From [Actinomadura] parvosata subsp. kistnae (lineage in GTDB: Bacteria; Actinomycetota; Actinomycetes; Streptosporangiales; Streptosporangiaceae), in assembly GCF_900323885.1 (NCBI RefSeq), contig NZ_OOHJ01000013.1, positions 186,001-250,000 on the forward strand: 64,000 nucleotides of DNA, read 5' to 3'. A program made the position numbers and the translations under genes. Under the pieces are notes generated by a model. That model had not been told where the DNA came from. It saw nothing but the letters and a program-made list of their open reading frames with translations, and did not search any database. Of this stretch, positions 51,544-58,551 are shown one piece after another (within the stretch, counting starts at the first letter, position 1; the number at the start of each line of letters is the position of its first letter).

Positions 51544-51566
51544 GCATACCGTCTGGTACGGTATGC
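51544..51566. promoter_or_regulatory. TetR operator 2, over the -10 box of the tetR gene
   Basis: GCATACCGT-N5-ACGGTATGC, perfect 9-bp arms. It covers the plus-strand -10 box TACGGT (51557-51562). Shares the CATACC/GGTATG core with operator 1, 12 bp away, indicating autoregulation by the same protein. Confidence 0.8.
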
Positions 51567-51568
51567 GC

Positions 51569-52111
51569 GTGGCGTCCAAGGGTGAATGGCTGGAGGCCGG
51601 GCTCGCCATCGCGACCCGGGACGGCATCCGGGCAGTGACGATCGAGCGGCTCTGCGCCGACCTCGGCCGCACCAAGGGCTCCTTCTACCACCACTTCAAG
51701 GGCATCCGCGGCTACAAGTCCGACCTGCTCGCGCACATCGAGGCCGAGCACACCGGCCGCCTCATCGCCGGCGCGGAGGCCGCCGGCCCGAGCGGGCACG
51801 ACAAGATCCAGGGCCTGCTCGACCTGGTGCTGGAGGCGTACGCGGGCAGCCGCGACCTGGCGACGGCCGTCCGCGCCTGGGCCCGGCAGGACGCCGACGT
51901 CCACGCCTTCCAGGAACGCGTCGACCGCATGCGCATGGACTATCTGCGTTCGCTGTGGCTGGAGCTCGGCGGGGAGCCGGACGAGGCCGAAGGCATGGCC
52001 AAGCTTCTTTACCTGATCCTCGTCGGCGCGCAGCAGGTCGTCCCGCCCATCTCGGCCGAGGATCTGCGCGGCGTCTACGCGCTGGCCATGCGCTCCGTCC
52101 CGCCCGGCTGA
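51569..52111 (+). CDS. TetR/AcrR-family repressor
   Basis: 180 residues from GTG 51569, 6 nt after TACGGT. N-terminal helix-turn-helix: WLEAGLAIATRDGIRAVTIERLCADLGRTKGSFYHHFKGIRGYKSDLLAHIE. The C-terminal ligand domain has no recognisable specificity. Two perfect palindromes in the 68-bp divergent promoter region are its evident sites. It controls itself and the DUF6463/membrane protein/epimerase operon, and it overlaps the next gene by 4 nt. Inducer unknown. Confidence 0.92.
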   Translation: MASKGEWLEAGLAIATRDGIRAVTIERLCADLGRTKGSFYHHFKGIRGYKSDLLAHIEAEHTGRLIAGAEAAGPSGHDKIQGLLDLVLEAYAGSRDLATAVRAWARQDADVHAFQERVDRMRMDYLRSLWLELGGEPDEAEGMAKLLYLILVGAQQVVPPISAEDLRGVYALAMRSVPPG

Positions 52112-52638
52112 CGGACACCGGTCGCGGCGTCGTCACGCCACTCGATCCTGATCCCCGCCCCCGCGACCAGGTCTGGCACGCCATCAAGCACCCCGACCCC
52201 ACGGACATCCGCCTCGCCAAGCCGCTGTTCGCCCTCCGTGACCTGGCCTCCCGCCTGCGCAACGGCCACGCGCAGCTCGACCTGCCGAGCTTCACCACGC
52301 TCGCCGAGAACCCCGGCCGCGAGGTCGTGGACGGCGTGATCGGCCAGTGGTGGCGGCTGGGCCGGGCCGAGAACGTCTCCTCGGTCACCGACCTCGACGG
52401 CTTCCTCGCCTTCGACCGTCCCGGCTTCGCCAAGGCCACGTTCAGCTTCCTCCTCGACGACGCCGGCGACGGCCGCATCCGCCTCATCACCGAGACCCGC
52501 GTCCAGGCGACCAGCCCGGACGCGCGCCGGGCGTTCCTGCGGTACTGGCTGCTCATCCGGCTCGGCAGCGGTCTCGTCCGGCGGGCCATGCTCTCGGCCG
52601 TCCGCGCCCGCGCGCTCCAGGCCCCCTCGCGCCCATGA
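52108..52638 (+). CDS. SRPBCC/polyketide cyclase-like protein with apparent CTG start
   Basis: About 176 residues. Sequence TDTGRGVVTPLDPDPRPRDQVWHAIKHPDPTDIRLAKPLFALRDLASRLRNG, then VIGQWWRLGRAENVSSVTDLDGFLAFDRPGFAKATFSFLLDDAG and LITETRVQATSPDARRAFLRYWLLIRLGSGLVRRAML, is typical of this START-like fold. No ATG, GTG or TTG lies in frame between the tetR stop and the conserved part. CTG 52108 overlaps that stop as CTGA, mirroring the usual ATGA coupling. So either CTG is used or the start was lost by one substitution. Role: binding of a small hydrophobic ligand, possibly tied to the TetR inducer. Confidence 0.65.
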   Translation: MTDTGRGVVTPLDPDPRPRDQVWHAIKHPDPTDIRLAKPLFALRDLASRLRNGHAQLDLPSFTTLAENPGREVVDGVIGQWWRLGRAENVSSVTDLDGFLAFDRPGFAKATFSFLLDDAGDGRIRLITETRVQATSPDARRAFLRYWLLIRLGSGLVRRAMLSAVRARALQAPSRP

Positions 52639-52644
52639 CCTCGT

Positions 52645-52884
52645 TCAGTCGGTGGGCTCCGCGTCGGGCCGCACGTCCTTCTCCTCGCCCCCTTCGGACG
52701 CCACCTCCCGCCGCTCCTCCTCGGCCTTCTGCTCGGGGTCGGGCGGCGGCTCGATCGGCTCGGCCGGGATCGGGCGTGGCGTGTGCCGTACCTGGACTCC
52801 GGCTCGTGCCACCAAGGCGTCGGACTCTCCGGAGACCTGTCCGACTGCGGGCGGCATCTCCTCGGGAGGCTTCTCGTCGGTCAT
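52645..52884 (-). CDS. Small acidic hypothetical protein
   Basis: 79 residues from ATG 52884. About 40% Glu, Asp and Pro (TDEKPPEEMPPAVGQ, PIPAEPIEPPPDPEQKAEEERREVASEGGEEKD), probably disordered. No family recognised. The ribosome site is weak. It ends 6 bp from the convergent SRPBCC gene. Codon bias is compatible with a real gene, but small size and composition keep confidence low. Confidence 0.45.
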   Translation of the reverse strand: MTDEKPPEEMPPAVGQVSGESDALVARAGVQVRHTPRPIPAEPIEPPPDPEQKAEEERREVASEGGEEKDVRPDAEPTD

Positions 52885-52983
52885 GAACGCCAACTGCCCG
52901 AGCCCCGACCCGCAAACCCGCCGCCTGCTCGGCGGAAAAGGGGTGGAGACGTCGCGTCCCAGGGTGGGATAGTCGGGGCGCAC

Positions 52984-53057
52984 GCCTGCATAGCTCAGTC
53001 GGTGAGAGCGCCGCACTCATAATGCGGAGGTCCCAAGTTCGAGTCTTGGTGCAGGTA
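52984..53057 (+). tRNA. tRNA-Met (anticodon CAT)
   Basis: 74 nt. Acceptor GCCTGCA/TGCAGGT (first pair G-U), D-arm GCTC/GAGC, anticodon stem CCGCA/TGCGG with loop CTCATAA (CAT), T-arm CCAAG-TTCGAGT-CTTGG, discriminator A. Elongator type; a lysidine-modified tRNA-Ile with the same anticodon cannot be excluded. A small hairpin CGGCAC/GTGCCG follows at 53071-53085. Confidence 0.9.
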
Positions 53058-53190
53058 CGCGAAGGCAGGACGGCACCCGGTGCCGGCGTGAATGCCGCAC
53101 TCTTGGCCGCTCAGCACTGATCCATGGTTTTCCCGTTGAACGGAAGCGCGAGTGACAGGCCGGCTTCCCCGGCGGGGATGCGGTGGTGGG

Positions 53191-53922
53191 TCAGCGGGGT
53201 CGGTGGCCCTTCCTCCGCCGGCCGGGCTGCGTGCCCCGGCGGCCCACGGCGTTCTGGCTTGGTTTGGGGCTCTGTCGTCGTGCGGGCTTCTGCGCGGGGG
53301 AGGCGGCGGCGTTGCGGCCGCGGGAGCTGTTCACCGTCCGGCCGCGAACGATGCCGATGAACTCCTCCACCAGGTCGGTGGTCGCGTCCGCCGGCCAGGC
53401 CAGCGCGACCTGCGACTGCGGTGCGTCCGTCACCGGACGGTAGGTGAGGTCCTTGCGGTGGTGGAGGCGGGCGAGTGACTGCGGGACCAGAAGCAGCCCG
53501 GCGCCGGAGGCCACGAGCTGGATCGCGTCCGCGGTCGTGTCGGGACGGGTGAACGCGGGCTGCCCGGGCAGGGCCGGCCACTCGATGGTGTCGTCCAGCG
53601 GATGGAACACGTCGTCATCGGCCAGGTCGGCGGTCTCGATCTCGTCGGCGGCGGCCACCGCGTGGTCCTTCGGCACCACGACCACCGTCGTCTCCACGTA
53701 GAGCGGGATCACGCTGAGACCGTCACGCTCGACCGGCAACCGCACGAACGCGGCATCCGCGCCGCCGTCGCGCAGCAGCGCCACCGCCTCGGCGGCGGGC
53801 ACCGCGACCAGGGTGAGCGGTACCTCCGGCATCCTCTCGGCCCAGATCCTGACCCACTTCGCGGGCGTCACCCCAGGCACGTACGCCAGCCGGAACTCGT
53901 CGCCGCTCTCACCATCAGTCAC
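53191..53922 (-). CDS. LysR-type substrate-binding domain protein lacking a DNA-binding domain
   Basis: 243 residues from GTG 53922, preceded by -10 box TACCCT at 6 nt. It begins directly with the effector domain (EFRLAYVPGVTPAKWVRIWAERMPEVPLTLVAV, ADAAFVRLPVERDGLSVIPLYVETTVVVVPKDH, LVASGAGLLLVPQSLARL). The usual N-terminal helix-turn-helix is absent. The basic C-tail (GRRGTQPGRRRKGHRPR) may bind nucleic acid. Found divergent from a DUF5997 gene with only 54 bp between start codons, so the two are probably co-regulated. Confidence 0.85.
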   Translation of the reverse strand: MTDGESGDEFRLAYVPGVTPAKWVRIWAERMPEVPLTLVAVPAAEAVALLRDGGADAAFVRLPVERDGLSVIPLYVETTVVVVPKDHAVAAADEIETADLADDDVFHPLDDTIEWPALPGQPAFTRPDTTADAIQLVASGAGLLLVPQSLARLHHRKDLTYRPVTDAPQSQVALAWPADATTDLVEEFIGIVRGRTVNSSRGRNAAASPAQKPARRQSPKPSQNAVGRRGTQPGRRRKGHRPR

Positions 53923-53976
53923 CGCCTCAGGGTACCGATGTCAGGAAACGCGCCCCGACTGGCTACTCTTGGCCCC

Positions 53977-54348
53977 ATGACCTCGTCCAAACCGAAGAGC
54001 GTCCAGACGATGAAGCCCGAGACCGCGGCCAAGAAGCTGGGTGTCCTCTTCTCGGCCACCCCCGCCGAGTTCCAGGCGGGTGTCGTCTCCAGGGACGAGC
54101 TGAACGAGCTGCAGGCGAAGCCGCCGGCCTGGCTCACGGACCTGCGCCGCAACGGCCCGCACCCGAAGCAGGTCGTCGCCGCCAAGCTCGGCGTCTCCAT
54201 CTCCGGCCTGGCCAGGGCCGGCATCACCGAGCCGCTGACCACGGCCGAGATCGAGGCGCTGAAGGCGGAGAACCCGGAGTGGCTGGAGCACGAGCGGGCC
54301 GTCCACGCCGAGGCCCGCAAAGAGGCGCTCCGCCTCAAGCAGCGCTAG
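53977..54348 (+). CDS. DUF5997 family protein
   Basis: 123 residues from ATG 53977, 7 nt after -10 box TACTCT (53964-53969). KPETAAKKLGVLFSATPAEFQAGVVSRDELNELQAKPPAWLTDLRRNGPHPKQVVAAKLGVSISGLARAGITEPLTTAEIEAL. The KLGVSISGLARAGI stretch resembles a helix-turn-helix, so DNA binding is possible. In actinomycetes it pairs with the LysR-like domain gene as here, which suggests that the two proteins together replace one regulator. Confidence 0.85.
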   Translation: MTSSKPKSVQTMKPETAAKKLGVLFSATPAEFQAGVVSRDELNELQAKPPAWLTDLRRNGPHPKQVVAAKLGVSISGLARAGITEPLTTAEIEALKAENPEWLEHERAVHAEARKEALRLKQR

Positions 54349-54423
54349 TCGTCGGTACGGCTCCGCCGCACGCCGGGTGTCGGACAACCAGGCAGCAAGG
54401 GCGGGTTCCTGCCTGCTCAGGTG

Positions 54424-55893
54424 CTATCCGGCGGCGGCCAGGCGGCCCCGGAACTCCGCCGTGGCGCTCTCGAAAACGGCGTTCAGCTGCTTCAGCTCGT
54501 CCTCGGTCGGCTCCCTGACGAGCTGGACGCCGATCTGGAAGTCGCCGCCGTCCAGGGTGACCTCGAGCTCGGCCAGCAGGTCGTGCGGCAGCCTGCCGAT
54601 GACGAACTCGCGGAACGCCTGCGCGATCGCTTCCCTCGTGTCGCCGCAGCCGCACGATCGGCCGGCCATGATGGCTCCGAGATGGCCGCGGCCCTGGATC
54701 GCCTCCGGATGCGCGACGTCGAGCGTGGTCAGGCCCGCCTCGACCAGCTCCCGCGCCTCGTCCAGCCGCTCCTCGTGCTGCAGGAAGAGGCCGAGCGCGA
54801 TGCGGGCGCGGCCGAGCAGCTCGTCGTCGCCAGACAGGCCGGCCTCCGTCACGGCCGCGCGCAGCCGCTGCTCCGCCTCTGCCGGGCGGCCTGCGGACGA
54901 CAGGGCAAGACCCCAGTTGCGCAGCACCTGGGCGCGGAGGTCATGCCGGCCGATGCCGTCGGCCCGGGCCAGTGCCTGCTCGTACGTCTTGAGCGAGCCG
55001 TCCACGTCCCCCGCCGCGTCCTGCGCGACGGCCAGGCCGAGGACCGCCATGAGCGCGTCCTCCGCCCTGCCCTGTCGGTCGTAGGAGGCCAGCAGCTTCT
55101 CGATCGCCTCCACCCGTCCCGTTTGATCTCCGGAGTCGTGGCCGGAGTTCGCCAGCTCGGCGAAGGCTTTGAGTGTCGCCTGATGGTCGGGGCCGAGGTG
55201 GGACTCCAGGGTGGCGGCCAGGTGGGTGAGCACCGGCCTGGCGGTCGCGGGGACCTGGCGGACCCGGGCCGTCACGGTGAGCACGATCAGCTCGACGATC
55301 TCGTCCGGCAGCTGGTCCAGCCCGGGGAAGACGGCGTCCCCGCCACCCGAGGCCAGGACGATCTCCGCACGCAACGCCATGGCGCCTGCGACGCGTTCGT
55401 GGCCCGCCTCCCAGAAGATGCCGACCGCCTCCTCGGCGGCCTGGCGGGCCTGGGCCAGCTCACCGCGCCGGATCAGGACGTCGGCGAGCTGCTCCAGGGC
55501 GTAGGCGTAGCCCGGGTGCTCGCGCCCGTAGAACTCCTCCCGCTCGCGGAGGTTGCGGCGCAGCTCGGCCTCGGCCTCGTCCAGGCGGCCGGCCATGAGC
55601 AGCGCCATGCCGAGATTGAGGCGGTAAGTGAGAAAGTTCTTGAATGCCGCACTGTCGCCGACCGGGGGGTGGGCGCACGCGTCGCGGAAGCACTCCGCCG
55701 CGCGGTCGAACTGGTCCGAGTTGAACAGGAGATTGCCCAGGTCACATTGGGCGGAGGCCCATTCGGAGCTGGTGCGGCCATGGCTCTGCTCGACGCTCTG
55801 GAGTTCTTTCAGCATGAGCTGCTCCGCGTCGATCAGGCGGCCTTCGCGCAGGAGACTGTACGCGATGTCGAAGGTGGAGGGTGATTCCGGCAT
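54424..55893 (-). CDS. Tetratricopeptide-repeat protein
   Basis: 489 residues from ATG 55893, 7 nt after TATACT (55901-55906 plus). TPR-like repeats run through about residue 400 (AYSLLREGRLIDAEQLMLKEL, LGNLLFNSDQFDRAAECFRDA, LGMALLMAGRLDEAEAELRRNL, LADVLIRRGELAQARQAAEEAV, LALSSAGRPAEAEQRLRAAV). A Cys-rich GRSCGCGD lies near 410. The C-terminal about 70 residues (FVIGRLPHDLLAELEVTLDGGDFQIGVQLVREPTEDELKQLNAVFE) are a separate unknown module. No signal peptide. Likely a protein-interaction scaffold. Confidence 0.8.
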   Translation of the reverse strand: MPESPSTFDIAYSLLREGRLIDAEQLMLKELQSVEQSHGRTSSEWASAQCDLGNLLFNSDQFDRAAECFRDACAHPPVGDSAAFKNFLTYRLNLGMALLMAGRLDEAEAELRRNLREREEFYGREHPGYAYALEQLADVLIRRGELAQARQAAEEAVGIFWEAGHERVAGAMALRAEIVLASGGGDAVFPGLDQLPDEIVELIVLTVTARVRQVPATARPVLTHLAATLESHLGPDHQATLKAFAELANSGHDSGDQTGRVEAIEKLLASYDRQGRAEDALMAVLGLAVAQDAAGDVDGSLKTYEQALARADGIGRHDLRAQVLRNWGLALSSAGRPAEAEQRLRAAVTEAGLSGDDELLGRARIALGLFLQHEERLDEARELVEAGLTTLDVAHPEAIQGRGHLGAIMAGRSCGCGDTREAIAQAFREFVIGRLPHDLLAELEVTLDGGDFQIGVQLVREPTEDELKQLNAVFESATAEFRGRLAAAG

Positions 55894-55968
55894 GGGCCGG
55901 AGTATAGAGATCAAGCATCACCGAATAATCAGGTGTGCGATCGTTCCGGGCGGCTCTAGGGTTTCAGC

Positions 55969-56700
55969 GTGACCAAGCTCAACCAGATCCTCGCGGTCGA
56001 GAAGGGTGTGAAGTCGGACGTCCAGCGCAAGGTGACGGACGCCTACCACCAGATTCAGAAGGCGCCGCTGCTGTCCGGCATCTCCCGTACCTACCAGCCG
56101 ATCGACGACGAAGGCGAGCAGTTGCCGCCCGAGTCCACGCGGGTGCAGGTGCAGGCGGACGAGGTGCTCAAGGGGGTCGGGGTCGCTCTGGCGCGGCTGT
56201 TCGACGTGACCGCGACGAAGGACTGGGCCAACTGCGAGGCCAGGGCCGACGTCGTGGTGGACGGCACGGTGCTGCTGGAGCAAGTGCCGGTGACGTACCT
56301 GCTCTTCCTGGAGAAGCAGCTCACCGACGTCTACACGCTGGTCTCCAAGCTGCCCACGCTGGACCCGGCCGAGACGTGGTCGCGCGACGAGGCCACCGAC
56401 ACGTGGCGCACCGATCCCGTCAAGACGACGCGGACCAAGAAGGTGCCGCGTAACCACGTGCTGGCGGAGGCGACCGACAAGCATCCGGCGCAGGTGCAGG
56501 TCTACAACGAGGACATCGTGGTCGGCTACTGGACGAAGGTGAACTTCTCCGGGGCGCTGCCGCAGCGGCGGGTCAACGAGCTGCTGGCGCGCGTGCAGAA
56601 GCTGCAGGACGCGGTGAAGTACGCGCGTGAGGAGGCGAACGGCACGGAGGTCGTCGACAAGAAGGTCGGCGAGAGGGTGTTCGCCTATCTGTTCGCCTGA
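55969..56700 (+). CDS. DUF7873-type conserved protein of unknown function
   Basis: 243 residues from GTG 55969, 6 nt after -10 box TAGGGT. TKLNQILAVEKGVKSDVQRKVTDAYHQIQKAPLLSGISRTYQP, then RLFDVTATKDWANCEARADVVVDGTVLLEQVPVTYLLFLEKQLTDVYTLVSKLP and RTKKVPRNHVLAEATDKHPAQVQVYNEDIVVGYWTKVNFSG, is a pattern I recall from actinomycetes and their phages; the DUF number is from memory. No catalytic motif is recognised; a conserved His/Asn/Arg set (PRNHV, DKHPAQV) could be. It lies directly upstream of two tRNA-like RNAs, with 91 bp from stop to the first stem strand, an association that suggests an RNA-related role (inference). Confidence 0.75.
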   Translation: MTKLNQILAVEKGVKSDVQRKVTDAYHQIQKAPLLSGISRTYQPIDDEGEQLPPESTRVQVQADEVLKGVGVALARLFDVTATKDWANCEARADVVVDGTVLLEQVPVTYLLFLEKQLTDVYTLVSKLPTLDPAETWSRDEATDTWRTDPVKTTRTKKVPRNHVLAEATDKHPAQVQVYNEDIVVGYWTKVNFSGALPQRRVNELLARVQKLQDAVKYAREEANGTEVVDKKVGERVFAYLFA

Positions 56701-56748
56701 CCTGACGTGTTACAGACCTGACGTGTTAGAGACCTGACGTGCTGCGGA
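56701..56748. repeat. Three 16-bp tandem repeats before the tRNA-like RNAs
   Basis: CCTGACGTGTTACAGA, CCTGACGTGTTAGAGA and CCTGACGTGCTGCGGA follow each other immediately after the DUF7873 stop. Followed by a hairpin CCCTCGC-N5-GCGAGGG (56766-56784). They may form the promoter or operator region of the RNAs, or the terminator of the protein gene. Confidence 0.7.
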
Positions 56749-56791
56749 CAATGATGTGACAGACTCCCTCGCCGCGTGCGAGGGTGCGCCA

Positions 56792-56924
56792 GGAGCGCAA
56801 AGCTGAGGCTGAGGCCTGAGGCTGACATGGCGGTGACAGTGGAGGTTCGAGTCCTCCCCGGGGCATTCGGGCCCCGGTGGCCCAACTGGCAGAGGCAGCC
56901 GTCTCAATTTCAGATTCTCGCTCC
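56792..56924 (+). ncRNA. Permuted tRNA-like RNA A (Y RNA/YrlA-like)
   Basis: tRNA parts occur in swapped order. First come a variable-like stretch, a T-arm GGAGG-TTCGAGT-CCTCC (56841-56857) and the 3' acceptor strand CCGGGGC (56858-56864). After a 6-nt loop the 5' acceptor strand GCCCCGG follows (56871-56877), then TG, a D-arm (GCC..GGC, loop with GG at 56888-56889) and GCCGT (56898-56902). The two acceptor strands pair perfectly. GCCGT pairs with GCGGT (56830-56834), and outer strands CTGA/TCAG and GGAGCG/CGCTCC extend that stem. YrlA-type bacterial Y RNAs have this layout: a tRNA mimic with closed acceptor end and a stem made by the RNA's own 5' and 3' ends. A processed permuted tRNA (anticodon near CAA) is the alternative. 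Ends are approximate. Confidence 0.75.
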
Positions 56925-56954
56925 AGATTCAGCATTGATCGTCGAGCGCCAGAT

Positions 56955-57070
56955 CGATCGGGACGGGCTGTGGATGTTGAGGTGCCGGTTCGAATCCGGC
57001 CCGCCGCTCTTTTTCCTCATGCGGCGGTGGCTCAATGGCAGAGCGCGCGTCGTAAGAGCTGACCTGTTCC
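56955..57070 (+). ncRNA. Permuted tRNA-like RNA B (Y RNA/YrlA-like)
   Basis: Same swapped order as RNA A with different sequence: T-arm GCCGG-TTCGAAT-CCGGC (56984-57000), 3' acceptor strand CCGCCGC (57001-57007), 13-nt T-rich loop, 5' acceptor strand GCGGCGG (57021-57027, perfect pairing), TG, D-arm GCTC-AATGGCA-GAGC (57030-57044). Stem strands: GATGT with GCGTC, GGCT with AGCT, and CGGG with CCTG, so the RNA's ends pair. A normal tRNA cannot be made from the 5' half of A and the 3' half of B because their acceptor strands do not match. Length about 116 nt, in the Y RNA range. Ends are approximate; promoter not identified. Confidence 0.75.
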
Positions 57071-57415
57071 CTTAAATGCCGCTGGTGCTCACATGTGGCG
57101 GTCTTTCTCAGGCCCCTCGGATGGGTAGATCCGGGGGGCCACCGCCTTTTCCGGGGCATTGTCCTGGGTGTGTCGCCCGAAGCGTCACCGGGGGAGCCGC
57201 AAAGGGGGCTGCGGGGGCCCTTGCCCCCGGGCGTTCCCGGGCAGATGGTGGAGGTACGCAACGCGCGCGAGCGCGGAACCGTCCGGAGTGAGATTCTCCG
57301 GCGGGTTGTCCCGCCCGGGCAGCGAGATGGGTGGCGGTGGCCGCGAGGCCACCAGACCTACCGCCGCTTGACGGTGCCTCTGCTGTTGCCGGGCGGGACG
57401 CTTGCGAGCCCGTGG
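57071..57415. other. Intergenic region with GC-rich hairpins after the tRNA-like RNAs
   Basis: No gene seen. GGGGGC-CCTT-GCCCCC (57213-57228) and CCGCA/TGCGG (57197-57214) form compact hairpins, and CCCGGG-CGTT-CCCGGG follows. Probably terminators for the RNAs or for the converging aldo/keto reductase gene. Confidence 0.5.
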
Positions 57416-58393
57416 CTACCAGCGGTGGTGGACCTGGGGGCGGATGAGGTCGTCGTAGACGGCGCGGACGGCGGTCAGGGTGGCGGCGTCCAGGGGCGGT
57501 ACGGAGTCGGCGGCGGCGTTCGCGCGGGCCTGGGCCGGGTTGCGGGCGCCCGGGATCACCACCGAGACGCCCTCCTGGTCGAGGATCCAGCGCAGCGCGA
57601 ACTGCGCCATGGTGACACCCTCCGGCACCAGGGGCGCCAGGCGGCGCACCGCCTCCAGGCCGGTGGCGAAGTCGACGCCCGAGAACGTCTCCCCGACGTC
57701 GAACGCCTCCCCCTGCCGGTTGTAGGTGCGGTGGTCGTCGGCGGCGAACGTGGTGTGCTCGTCGTACTTGCCCGACAGCAGCCCGCTGGCCAGCGGGACC
57801 CGCGCGATGATGCCGACGCCGGCGGCGCGGGCGGCGGGGAGGACCTGCTCCAGCGGCTTGAGGCGGAACGCGTTGAGGATGATCTGCACCGTCGCCACGC
57901 CGGGCCGGGCGATCGCGGTCAGGGCCTCCTCGCAGGTCTCCACGCTCACCCCGTACGCGGCGATCTTCTTCTCCGCCACCAGCGTGTCGAGGGCGTCGAA
58001 CACCGCGTCCGTCGAGTAGACGGGCGTCGGCGGGCAGTGGAGCTGGACCAGGTCGATGGTGTCCACGCCCAGGTTGCGGCGGGAGCGCTCGTTCCAGGCC
58101 CGGAAGTTGGACATCACGTAGTTGGAGGGGATCTGCTCCATCCGGCGGCCCATCTTGGTGGCGACGGTGAGCCCGGGGTGGGCCTTGGCGAAGCGGCCGA
58201 CGATCTGCTCGCTGCGGCCGTCGCCGTACACGTCGGCGGTGTCGATGAAGGTCACGCCCGACTCCACCGCCGCGTTCAGGGTGGCGACGGCCTCGTCCTC
58301 CGAGACCTCGCCCCAGTCGGCGCCGAGCTGCCACGCGCCGAGCCCGACCACCCCGACCTGGCGTCCGGTACGTCCCAGCACACGCTGTTCCAT
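57416..58393 (-). CDS. Aldo/keto reductase
   Basis: 325 residues. Family barrel with the catalytic set Asp (TFIDTADVYGDGRSE), Tyr of DVYG, Lys (VATKMGRR) and His (LVQLHCPPT). C-terminal NADPH motif: VSVVIPGARNPAQARANAAA. RTGRQVGVVGLGAWQLG at the start places it near the AKR11/YccK-type group. ATG 58393 follows AAGGTGGG with about 10 nt spacing. It reduces aldehydes or ketones; the substrate is unknown. Confidence 0.92.
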   Translation of the reverse strand: MEQRVLGRTGRQVGVVGLGAWQLGADWGEVSEDEAVATLNAAVESGVTFIDTADVYGDGRSEQIVGRFAKAHPGLTVATKMGRRMEQIPSNYVMSNFRAWNERSRRNLGVDTIDLVQLHCPPTPVYSTDAVFDALDTLVAEKKIAAYGVSVETCEEALTAIARPGVATVQIILNAFRLKPLEQVLPAARAAGVGIIARVPLASGLLSGKYDEHTTFAADDHRTYNRQGEAFDVGETFSGVDFATGLEAVRRLAPLVPEGVTMAQFALRWILDQEGVSVVIPGARNPAQARANAAADSVPPLDAATLTAVRAVYDDLIRPQVHHRW

Positions 58394-58465
58394 ATGTCGT
58401 GTCCCACCTTGTAGATATGTGCTGCCTGACCTGCACCAGTCTTCCGGATGGCGGGAGGAAGGGCA

Positions 58466-58533
58466 CATCCCGCCCCCCGGTCTCCGCAGGAAAGGGCACA
58501 CCCCGCCCCCGGGTGGTGGGGAGGGGCGGGATG
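58466..58533. terminator. 11-bp inverted repeat between haloperoxidase and aldo/keto reductase genes
   Basis: CATCCCGCCCC (58466-58476) and GGGGCGGGATG (58523-58533) are perfect complements with a 46-nt loop; a second copy GGGCACACCCCGCCCC lies between. Likely end of the haloperoxidase transcript. Confidence 0.55.
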
Positions 58534-58551
58534 CGCGTTCGTGGGGCCGGG

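Noticed and set aside
56905..56965. Group I intron splitting an anticodon loop
   Set aside because: Too short, and no P3-P7 core-like elements are recognisable.
56870..57007. A single tRNA with a long intron, 5' half of RNA A joined to 3' half of RNA B
   Set aside because: Acceptor strands GCCCCGG and CCGCCGC do not pair, whereas each pairs perfectly with its own neighbour in permuted order.
56776..57075. 99-codon ORF across the tRNA-like RNAs
   Set aside because: Its sequence is just the T-arms and D-arms read as codons, with no protein-family features.
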